A stretch of DNA of 35,846 nt, from the IMG/VR virus record IMGVR_UViG_3300034062_002743, positions 1 to 35,846 of that record; one strand, given 5' to 3'. The translations under genes were made by a program, and so were the position numbers. Positions 30,867 through 35,846 of the stretch are shown here, piece by piece (within the stretch, counting starts at the first letter, position 1; each line of letters starts with the position of its first letter). The stretch comes from a virus. The notes beneath the pieces were generated by a model. That model did no database searches and was not told where the DNA came from. It saw nothing but the letters and a program-made list of their open reading frames with translations.

Positions 30867-31354
30867 GCTGCCAGCACCGGGTTGCTCAACCACGCTGACG
30901 CAACGTCCGGCCTGCGCGTGTTGACTGCGTTTTGAACTTGGTTCGATTCCCGCCAACCAGGAGTGATGTAGACGTAGGACTTGTGCGGCGTGCCGTGCTC
31001 GTTGAGTGGGTGATACGCATCCAACTCACCGGCCTTTAGCGCAAGCCGCAACGCGGTGTGGATGGTTGCCGGCGGCCCGCCAATGTGCTGGTGCAACTCT
31101 CGGTAAGAGAGCGGCCCATGCTTGTTAATTAGCTCTGAAATTCGCTCGATAACGGTCGGACAAGCTGGTCGCTCCACCCCGGCGTTGCAGTGCGTTGCCA
31201 AGGCTTCCAGCAGGTCACGCAGCGGTCTATGCGCAGCGCGCGGGTAACGCTGTTCGATGTCGGCTATGCGCTCCAAGAGGCGCTCGGAATTGTGTGTGAC
31301 TGTCATGCCTGCCATGCTTGCCTCAGAGTCGGTTAACGCCATGCGTAGCTCCAT
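30863..31354 (-). CDS. Winged-helix DNA-binding protein
   Basis: The 163-residue protein starts at the ATG directly after the previous stop (TGAATG). Residues about 65-125 hold a winged helix: TVIERISELINKHGPLSYRE, then HIGGPPATIHTALRLALKAG as the recognition helix region, then a wing with GTPHKSYVYIT. The N-terminal third is helical and the C-terminus short and polar. Likely a transcription or recombination accessory factor of the leftward operon. The exact family is unknown. Confidence 0.65.
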   Translation of the reverse strand: MELRMALTDSEASMAGMTVTHNSERLLERIADIEQRYPRAAHRPLRDLLEALATHCNAGVERPACPTVIERISELINKHGPLSYRELHQHIGGPPATIHTALRLALKAGELDAYHPLNEHGTPHKSYVYITPGWRESNQVQNAVNTRRPDVASAWLSNPVLAA

Positions 31355-31840
31355 TCACACCGTCTCCGCAGTCCGCATGCGCTCTCTGTGCTCCTTGTGC
31401 GTCTGTGCGTGGTGCGTACTGCACAACCATGAAACCGCAAGAGGAGCGCTATAGTCAGGGTGGTGCGCCTGGGCCTCGTTGCCGCACACAAAACACGGTT
31501 GCCTATCAAGCCGTCCGTCTCGTAATGCATTGCTGACTGCAGTGGCCGCTTTTTTTCTGATTGCGTTTGCAACCCCCCAATTCTTTACGGAAATTGCGTG
31601 CGAAATGCGATATTCGTCTGTCATGCGGTAGGCCGCCCTAGAATTAACTCGGTGCGGCAAGTTGCTTCGTATCCTGTCAAAAGCTCGGTAGTACTCAATC
31701 TTTGCGTTACGATTTGCGATTACCGCAGCCTTCGTGCATTCCTTGCATTTGTTCAATCGCCCGTCTTTCATTTTGCTGTGCGGATAAAATTCATCCGTAG
31801 GCTTTTCAAAAAGACAGACAAAGCATTGCTTAGAAGACAT
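31355..31840 (-). CDS. HNH-type endonuclease with N-terminal zinc module
   Basis: The protein has 161 residues from ATG 31840, with GGAAAG 8 bases upstream. Residues 6-35 form a Cys4 zinc module: CFVC (6-9) and CKEC (32-35), with the segment EKPTDEFYPHSKMKDGRLNK between. The C-terminal HNH-like core has CFVC (116-119), HH (126-127), then LCSTHH (His143, His144) and His148. A role in recombination, restriction or packaging is possible. It resembles its operon neighbour at 32141-32677 in overall design but is not obviously a recent duplicate. DNA here is somewhat AT-richer than the flanking genes. Confidence 0.7.
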   Translation of the reverse strand: MSSKQCFVCLFEKPTDEFYPHSKMKDGRLNKCKECTKAAVIANRNAKIEYYRAFDRIRSNLPHRVNSRAAYRMTDEYRISHAISVKNWGVANAIRKKAATAVSNALRDGRLDRQPCFVCGNEAQAHHPDYSAPLAVSWLCSTHHAQTHKEHRERMRTAETV

Positions 31841-32144
31841 ACGAATACTTTCCGCGATGAGGGTTGGCAAACGGAATATCTGAGTCCGTGTCATCAAAGC
31901 CGCTGCTGACTCGCTTGGGTGCAGGTTTTTGCGCGGGGGCGGGTGCCGCAGCCGGGGCGTCTTTGCGCTTTGCTGACAGCGAGTAGAACGATCCGCTGCC
32001 GTCGTTCTTTTGCCGCTGCCAGCCATCGAGCCAATACTCAACGCCCTCGATGTTGATCTGGCCCTTGATGTCGGGGTGCTTCTCGGTTTCCTTGCGCAGA
32101 TTCTTGGAGATGATTCCGCGATTGGTGTCGTCGTACTGAGTCAT
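31830..32144 (-). CDS. Putative single-strand DNA-binding or recombination accessory protein
   Basis: The product is 104 residues. N-terminal half: [20 protein letters not shown] followed by a beta-rich stretch ([28 protein letters not shown]) compatible with a small OB-like fold. Then an Ala/Pro linker and an acidic DDTDSDIPF end, reminiscent of the SSB acidic tail. Together with Erf and the exonuclease it would complete a recombination module. The start overlaps the previous stop (ATGA). The call is moderate because the beta fold is read by eye only. Confidence 0.5.
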   Translation of the reverse strand: MTQYDDTNRGIISKNLRKETEKHPDIKGQINIEGVEYWLDGWQRQKNDGSGSFYSLSAKRKDAPAAAPAPAQKPAPKRVSSGFDDTDSDIPFANPHRGKYSYVF

Positions 32145-32677
32145 GTTGGTTCCTTGTTGATGAGGTTGGTAACTGTTTTCACGGCGTATATGCCGTGCTT
32201 AATCCGTTTGCCGTGACGCAGACCGCTTGATCCTCGACCTTTGCTCACCATGTCTTGAACGTTGTCGTCCGGAGTGCCAAGAAACAGATGGTCTGGGTTG
32301 ACGCACCCAGGGTTATCGCAGCGATGGCAAACAAACAGCCCATCAGGAATTGGGCCTCTGAAAATTTGCCATGCAACGCGGTGCGCCATTTGCTTTTTGC
32401 CAAACGCGTTGATCGTTCCGTAGCCAAAAGAATGGTGTTCTCGGTTCCAAAGCCAGCAACCGGACATCGGCTCCGGCTGATATTGGGCTTCGAAGCGAGT
32501 CAGAATGTCCTTGCCTGTAAGTTTCCGGATCGGGTCGCTCCCGCGTATTTTTAGATACGCCGCGTTGATGACGCGCACGCAATCCCGGCAGTACACACAA
32601 AGGCCGTCGCGCGTAGAAACGTTCTTGTTGAACTGGTCAAGCGGCTTTCCGGTGGCGCATTTTGGGCAACGCTTCAT
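32141..32677 (-). CDS. HNH endonuclease with N-terminal zinc module
   Basis: The protein has 178 residues. Residues 4-33 are a zinc module with CPKC (4-7), then CVYCRDC (27-33). The body has [15 protein letters not shown], then AHRVAW (His99, Arg100) and the HNH signature [18 protein letters not shown] (117-134), typical of phage HNH (homing-type) nucleases. It probably cuts or nicks DNA. It may be a mobile free-standing endonuclease or a functional part of the recombination operon. Overlaps on both sides (ATGA) suggest long residence rather than recent insertion. Confidence 0.85.
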   Translation of the reverse strand: MKRCPKCATGKPLDQFNKNVSTRDGLCVYCRDCVRVINAAYLKIRGSDPIRKLTGKDILTRFEAQYQPEPMSGCWLWNREHHSFGYGTINAFGKKQMAHRVAWQIFRGPIPDGLFVCHRCDNPGCVNPDHLFLGTPDDNVQDMVSKGRGSSGLRHGKRIKHGIYAVKTVTNLINKEPT

Positions 32678-33297
32678 GCAACAACATCCGTTTGCGTCAA
32701 CTGGTCAAACATTTTTTGCACTTCCGCTAGAAACTTGCGGGCGTGTTCTTCGATCTCTTCCACCTCTTCCCGCTTTGGCGTCCACTCGGCAATGTGCAGT
32801 TGCCTGCGCGGATCGCGCACACGCGGGTCATAGCTGACGAACACCGCATGCTCGCGGCCAGTGCAAGCGAGTTGGGCCAAGATTTGCGGCTTGTGCTGAT
32901 CGGGCACCCCGCCTGCAAGCAGCCACGACACATGCGTCGTCGTCTGCGGGCACTTAAACTCAATCACGCCGCCAGGCAGGAACCCGTCTGGAGTTGCAGC
33001 GAAAAAATCAATCTCTGGGTGATCAATCGTCCTGCACGGCGTAATCAGCCGACCTGTTGCAAGTTCAAATGCCGCTTTAGCTGCCGGCTCTTGATCTAGC
33101 CCCCATTGCATAAATGCGTTGACGTGGTGCGGCACTGCGTCTCCGGTAATTCGCTCGGCGAGAATTTCGTACTTCAGTGCTCGACGCTTTGCGCCCTCAG
33201 CGCCTTTGCTTGTCATGTCCAGCGCTTGATGCATGCGGCTGGCCGTGAGCTTGCCGCAGCGAGCCGACAGGAACGCAGACTTCTCGGAGTCGTTCAC
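32674..33297 (-). CDS. YqaJ / lambda-type recombination exonuclease
   Basis: The product is 207 residues from GTG 33297, which overlaps the preceding stop. An N-terminal CGKLTASRM segment is followed by WGLDQE (Glu70), ATPDGFL (Asp104) and VIEFKCP (Glu113, Lys115), the active-site set of the lambda exonuclease/YqaJ family. It degrades one strand of linear duplex DNA to give single-strand overhangs for the annealing protein encoded two genes upstream. The C-terminus is a charged helix. Used in replication-coupled recombination and concatemer formation. Confidence 0.93.
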   Translation of the reverse strand: MNDSEKSAFLSARCGKLTASRMHQALDMTSKGAEGAKRRALKYEILAERITGDAVPHHVNAFMQWGLDQEPAAKAAFELATGRLITPCRTIDHPEIDFFAATPDGFLPGGVIEFKCPQTTTHVSWLLAGGVPDQHKPQILAQLACTGREHAVFVSYDPRVRDPRRQLHIAEWTPKREEVEEIEEHARKFLAEVQKMFDQLTQTDVVA

Positions 33298-33512
33298 AGC
33301 CGCCCATCCAGTTCGTCCAAGGCATCCTCTGCACGGCACATGGCGCGGCCTAAGTCTTCGTCAGACGCCGGCTTGCACTGGTGCGCCATCACATAGTCGG
33401 CATCTCTGCGCCGCACTACATCGACAAGGTTGCGCAGCGCGCCAATGGCATCGCTACGGTAGACATCGCCACGCCTGCGCATCGGTTTGTTGGGATAGGT
33501 TTGCGTGTTCAT
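33294..33512 (-). CDS. Hypothetical small protein between Erf and the exonuclease
   Basis: The product is 72 residues, with a basic start (MNTQTYPNKPMRRRG) and helical body including RSDAIGALRNLVDVVRRRDA and [16 protein letters not shown]. There is no recognised family. It overlaps the stop of the annealing gene (ATGA) and the start of the exonuclease (GTGA), so it is an integral part of the recombination operon and may be an accessory of these enzymes. Confidence 0.65.
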   Translation of the reverse strand: MNTQTYPNKPMRRRGDVYRSDAIGALRNLVDVVRRRDADYVMAHQCKPASDEDLGRAMCRAEDALDELDGRL

Positions 33513-34129
33513 GCTGGCACCTTCTCTGCGGCTGATTTCAATGCGGCCTGGTGCTGCGTCCAGACGCTGGTTTTCGTGGGTGAGTTGGGGATGGCCTTGA
33601 ACCGCGCCTGCAACGCTTCCAGGCCGTCCACAGCCGCTTCGCGCAGGCTGTCCAAGATGAGCGCCGCTTCCTGCTCGTTGGCGCGCTGTGCAGGCTTAGG
33701 CGCGATTTCGTGCGTGTGCAAGTCCGCGTCGTTGTCACCTTCTGTCGGGATGCAAAACGCCTGCATTGCTGCGTACTTGTAAGCCGCGCTCATGGCCTTG
33801 TTGGTGGCCTTGTCTGCCGAATCCATCGCTTCGCCGTATGTCTTAACGGTGTGTTTGCTGCCATCCTCTGCAGACACGAAGTCGAACTCGACTTCAACGG
33901 TGACGTAAAACAGCGGCGAACCTTTTGCCGTCTGGCGCTCTATGCACTCGCGGCTCAGGGTTCGCGGCAGCACAACCAGTCCGTTTCGAGCCAGCACTGG
34001 GCCAAGCGCGTTGTACACATCGTCAATGCCTCGGAACGAATAGCCCTGTGCCTGATTCTTGCGGGCTTTTGCAATGCCGGATTCGGCCATCGTTGCCGCG
34101 ACGGATGCAATTGCTTGATAGACCTTCAC
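33509..34129 (-). CDS. erf: Erf-family single-strand annealing protein
   Basis: The protein has 206 residues from GTG 34129, which overlaps the upstream stop and has GGGAG 7 bases before it. The ERF core runs from YSFRGIDDVYNALGP (30-44) through VVLPRTLSRE, FYVTVEVEFDFVSAEDGS and YGEAMDSADKATNKAMSAAY (98-117), all typical of the family. The C-terminal 70 residues are a variable acidic linker and a helical end. It anneals complementary single strands produced by the exonuclease and helps circularise or concatenate phage DNA. Confidence 0.92.
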   Translation of the reverse strand: MKVYQAIASVAATMAESGIAKARKNQAQGYSFRGIDDVYNALGPVLARNGLVVLPRTLSRECIERQTAKGSPLFYVTVEVEFDFVSAEDGSKHTVKTYGEAMDSADKATNKAMSAAYKYAAMQAFCIPTEGDNDADLHTHEIAPKPAQRANEQEAALILDSLREAAVDGLEALQARFKAIPNSPTKTSVWTQHQAALKSAAEKVPA

Positions 34130-34293
34130 AGCATTACTCCCCAAAGAGTCACAAGAACCAGAGCCAGCACTGCCCACAGAGCCGCGCCCCAGATCATTGC
34201 GTTGACGATGCCCTCGGCGGCATCCAGCTCGCGCCGATGTTGCTGGCAGTCGCGCCAGCCTTGGCCGTATCGCGTCGAATGCGAGTTGCTCAT
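34126..34293 (-). CDS. Small single-pass membrane protein
   Basis: The product is 55 residues from ATG 34293, with AAGGAGCGG just upstream. The N-terminus is hydrophilic and helical (residues 1-28, with W-R-D-C and QQHRRELDAAEG) and residues 31-53 form a strong membrane segment (AMIWGAALWAVLALVLVTLW). It overlaps the previous stop (ATGA) and the next start (GTGA). No family is recognised. Early membrane peptides in lambdoid phages can affect superinfection or cell division, but that is only an analogy. Confidence 0.65.
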   Translation of the reverse strand: MSNSHSTRYGQGWRDCQQHRRELDAAEGIVNAMIWGAALWAVLALVLVTLWGVML

Positions 34294-34442
34294 TTCCGCT
34301 CCTTCGTCAGCTTTTGCACCGTCTTCCATGTGCGCTGGATGTCCGTGTGTTTAAGGTTCACTGGGTAACCCTTGCGGCGCTGGTCGCACCAGCCCAGCAC
34401 GGGCGCACGGCCCGCCTGCTCAATCATTTGGCGTGCAGTCAT
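34290..34442 (-). CDS. Small basic phage protein
   Basis: The product is 50 residues: MTARQMIEQAGRAPVLGWCD, then a basic tail with WKTVQKLTKERK. Likely nucleic-acid-binding from its charge (over ten Lys or Arg). ATGA overlaps at both ends. It was found by reading the minus strand between two longer frames. No family is recognised. Confidence 0.6.
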   Translation of the reverse strand: MTARQMIEQAGRAPVLGWCDQRRKGYPVNLKHTDIQRTWKTVQKLTKERK

Positions 34443-34651
34443 GCCGCCTCCTTGCGCAACACGACTTGCTGCGCAGACAGGTCAATGTCCGGCGTCGAGT
34501 CAATCGGGCAGCAGATGTCGACAGTCATGCGGTGACCGTCGTTGCAGACAACGGAGACCTTCAGCACACGGAAAGGCGCACAGACGCCTCCGTGGATGTC
34601 CTGTGTGCTGATGGTCACAGGCTCGCTGGTGTGCAGAGTCAGAGTGCTCAT
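34439..34651 (-). CDS. Hypothetical beta-rich early protein
   Basis: The product is 70 residues from ATG 34651 (the longer frame from 34828 is a shadow of the neighbour). It starts MSTLTLHTSEPVTISTQDIH and is beta-strand-rich with three cysteines (GVCAP, VVCND, DICCP). Stop and start overlap the neighbours by ATGA. No family is recognised. Confidence 0.65.
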   Translation of the reverse strand: MSTLTLHTSEPVTISTQDIHGGVCAPFRVLKVSVVCNDGHRMTVDICCPIDSTPDIDLSAQQVVLRKEAA

Positions 34652-34956
34652 TGCCAGCCCTCCGTTGCATCGGACATGTCTTCGCCGAGTGCGTGCAGGC
34701 GCTTCAGTTGCCAAGCGCGACGGGTAGCCCAGGCGTTGCTGAACTCGTGGTACCAGGCGGCCAGAGTGCCGGCCTGGACTGCGCGCACCAGTTGGGCGGG
34801 CGTGCAGACTTCCTCTTCCATGAGCCACTGCGCCAGGTCTTCCTGTGCGCCAACCGTGTAGCCGGCGGCAAACAGTGCCGGAACGGGATCGTTGGACGGC
34901 AATGCGTCCCAGACTTCATCGTAAGCGCGTCGGTGTGCTGCGTTCAGATCAAACAT
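34648..34956 (-). CDS. First gene of the leftward early operon, unknown function
   Basis: The product is 102 residues from ATG 34956, with GGAGGGAACG upstream. It is helical, beginning FDLNAAHRRAYDEVWDALPS, then AQEDLAQWLMEEEVCTPAQL and an aromatic-rich WYHEFSNAWATRRAW. No family is recognised. As the promoter-proximal gene, the place of N and kil-type functions in lambdoid phages, it is a candidate for antitermination or host takeover, but no arginine-rich RNA-binding start is present. Confidence 0.65.
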   Translation of the reverse strand: MFDLNAAHRRAYDEVWDALPSNDPVPALFAAGYTVGAQEDLAQWLMEEEVCTPAQLVRAVQAGTLAAWYHEFSNAWATRRAWQLKRLHALGEDMSDATEGWQ

Positions 34957-34993
34957 CGTTCCCTCCATGCCGCGTTCAGTGCGGTGTGAGGGA

Positions 34994-35034
34994 ATAGTAA
35001 TCTGAAGTTACGTCGTACGCAAGCCCATGTTACG
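34994..35034 (-). promoter_or_regulatory. Leftward early promoter (pL-like) with operator half-sites
   Basis: Read on the minus strand: TTGCGT (35022-35017), 17-bp spacer, TACTAT (34999-34994), about 38 bp before the first leftward gene. GTTACG occurs at 35007-35012 inside the spacer and again at 35029-35034, two helical turns apart, matching the half-site of the repressor-Cro region. Repression by the phage repressor is inferred. Confidence 0.6.
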
Positions 35035-35036
35035 AA

Positions 35037-35432
35037 TTATTTTATTTCGGCCTGCTCTGACAGCTTTGTCAGGTACTCGCTGAAGGCGACGTAGTTCTTA
35101 GAAGTGGGCGGCGCAAGGAACTGCGCGGGCAAAGACTGCGATACCCGCTCGGCCAGGATCAGCGCCTCGAGCACATACAGCTTGAGACCTTCGGGCAGTT
35201 CATGGATGCGGCGCTCATAAACGCCTTCTGGTTGCCGGCCCAGCAAAAGCCAGTCTAAAGACGTGCCTGTTTCGCGGCAGAACGCAATCAGTTGCTCTGT
35301 GGCCGGGAAGTTGCGGCCTGATTCGTAGTGAGACACAGCGACCCTCGATACGCCCATCAAGGCAGCGACATCCTCCTGGGAATGGCCGGATGTCTTGCGA
35401 ACTTGCTTGAACCGCATACCGAAATCGCTCAT
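35037..35432 (-). CDS. Phage repressor (XRE family, CI-like, no peptidase domain)
   Basis: The protein has 131 residues from ATG 35432; a TTG at 35438 with GGGGAA at proper spacing is an alternative start. Residues 6-65 form an XRE-type domain with helices SQEDVAALMGV and SRVAVSHYESG, then a typical SLDWLLLG end. The C-terminal half is helical and contains no S24/LexA-like Ser-Lys protease. Induction would therefore need another route than RecA-stimulated cleavage. It is divergent from the Cro-like gene and is best read as the lysogeny repressor. Confidence 0.88.
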   Translation of the reverse strand: MSDFGMRFKQVRKTSGHSQEDVAALMGVSRVAVSHYESGRNFPATEQLIAFCRETGTSLDWLLLGRQPEGVYERRIHELPEGLKLYVLEALILAERVSQSLPAQFLAPPTSKNYVAFSEYLTKLSEQAEIK

Positions 35433-35438
35433 CCGCAA

Positions 35439-35512
35439 ATCGTATTCCCCTTGTTACCCGCGCGCGTAACTTGCGCTTGCTCATACAGGTAACACTGAGT
35501 TACGATACGGGC
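35439..35512. promoter_or_regulatory. Repressor-Cro intergenic operator/promoter region
   Basis: Two inverted repeats lie here: GTTACCCGCGCGCGTAAC (35453-35470, one mismatch) and GTAACACTGAGTTAC (35489-35503, perfect 5-bp arms). A weak rightward promoter may be TTGCTC (35477-35482), spacer 18, TACGAT (35501-35506), which would place transcription start near the Cro ATG at 35513 and imply a leaderless or very short leader. The -10 element overlaps the second repeat. Confidence 0.6.
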
Positions 35513-35728
35513 ATGAGCACAGTCATGCACGAATCAAGCCCAGAACTGGCGCTTCAGCGCGCCATCAAAAGCGCAGGCGGATATACCGCGCTGGCAAAAC
35601 TGGTTGGCGTCAGCCGCCCTGCGGTTGCGCGGTGGAGCCTATGCCCACCAATGCGCGTGCTGGCCGTCGAGGCCGCAACAGGCGTCCCGCGCCAGCAATT
35701 GCGTCCCGATCTGTACCCGGCTGAATAA
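35513..35728 (+). CDS. Cro-like/YdaS-type repressor
   Basis: The product is 71 residues from ATG 35513 (an ATG at 35525 is a second choice). ALQRAIKSAGGYTALAKLVG, then VSRPAVARWSLCPPMRVLAV forms a compact helix-turn-helix ending RQQLRPDLYP, a pattern typical of YdaS-like Cro proteins. It faces the repressor and would act on the shared operators to favour lytic growth. No strong ribosome site is seen, only ACGGG 3-4 bases before 35513. Confidence 0.82.
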   Translation: MSTVMHESSPELALQRAIKSAGGYTALAKLVGVSRPAVARWSLCPPMRVLAVEAATGVPRQQLRPDLYPAE

Positions 35729-35732
35729 CTGT

Positions 35733-35843
35733 ATGCATGTACAGCAGTCTGAACCACTGGTGGCTCATGAAATGAGCCTGCAGCCGGCCTACGTCGGTCG
35801 GTGCTGTGTCCCTAGCTCTTTGGTAGGGGGGGGGGGGCTGTAG
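35733..35843 (+). CDS. Short frame running into the G12 tract, probably incomplete
   Basis: ATG 35733 opens a 36-codon frame (HVQQSEPLVAHEMSLQPAYV, then a segment ending SSLVGGGGL) that stops just after the G tract. Its place after cro is where cII-type or replication genes start. Loss or gain of one G changes the ending, so the real frame cannot be judged. Low support. Confidence 0.25.
   Translation: MHVQQSEPLVAHEMSLQPAYVGRCCVPSSLVGGGGL
35826..35837 (+). repeat. G12 homopolymer at the window end
   Basis: Twelve consecutive G lie 9 bp before the window ends, in the context GGTA-G12-CTGTAGGCA. Long G tracts mutate by slippage and are poorly read by common sequencing methods, so this may be a phase-variable element or a reason for the sequence to end here. 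Confidence 0.75.
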
Positions 35844-35846
35844 GCA

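Noticed and set aside
1-35846. Diversity-generating retroelement (as in some Bordetella phages)
   Set aside because: No reverse transcriptase frame and no template/variable repeat pair near the fibre or surface genes were seen.
1-35846. CRISPR array or insertion sequence
   Set aside because: No regularly spaced repeats and no transposase-like frame or matching terminal inverted repeats; the HNH genes are the only mobile-type candidates.

Overview
The window looks like the nearly complete genome of a temperate, short-tailed (podovirus-type, P22-like virion) phage of a betaproteobacterium, probably Burkholderiales. The host guess rests on high GC in the backbone, an H-NS-type protein with the betaproteobacterial C-terminal motif, and the character of many small accessory genes. 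It is inference, because no host DNA is visible. The integrase and a repeat-rich, attP-like region lie in the middle (about 29.0-30.2 kb), with phage genes on both sides. Immunity genes end the window and replication genes begin it. The simplest reading is a circular or circularly permuted phage genome cut open between cro and the replication genes, not an integrated prophage with flanks.

Layout. 0.1-2.9 kb (+): remains of a replication-initiator gene, a P-like helicase-loader candidate, an H-NS-like protein, a run of overlapping small genes, a late-regulator candidate and an HTH protein. 3.0-8.3 kb (+): ParB-methyltransferase, small and large terminase, P22-like portal. 8.3-12.7 kb (+): a lower-GC block of four surface or decoration-type proteins placed between portal and scaffold. 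12.8-17.4 kb (+): scaffold, P22-type coat, gp4-like adaptor, gp10-like tail hub. 17.4-22.6 kb (+): a cupin and the DNA-ejection proteins, including one with a lytic transglycosylase domain. 22.7-25.0 kb (+): S74-type tail fibre, holin-like protein, and an endolysin fused to a membrane domain. 25.0-27.7 kb (+): accessory genes, including an HTH-metallophosphoesterase and a mosaic protein resembling phage polyvalent-protein domains. 27.7-28.9 kb: a cluster of small genes on both strands. 29.0-29.2 kb: attP-like repeats. 29.2-35.0 kb (-): a leftward early operon of 16 genes (Erf annealing protein, YqaJ/lambda-type exonuclease, two HNH-type proteins, DUF4224 protein, integrase and small genes). 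35.0-35.8 kb: repressor, operator region and Cro-like protein.

How it works together. A short HTH repressor and a divergent Cro-like protein face each other across a region of GTTAC/GTAAC half-sites. The same half-sites lie in the promoter of the leftward early operon. They also form a perfect 14-bp palindrome inside the 17-bp spacer of a third promoter at 28.96 kb, which serves a small accessory operon. The rightward early genes feed replication and then a presumed late regulator. The late operon runs through packaging, head, tail, ejection and lysis, and is punctuated by four hairpin terminators or terminator-like structures. Strong start-stop overlap is the rule: all 15 junctions of the leftward operon are overlapping or immediately adjacent. 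No tRNA, rRNA, CRISPR array or insertion sequence was seen.
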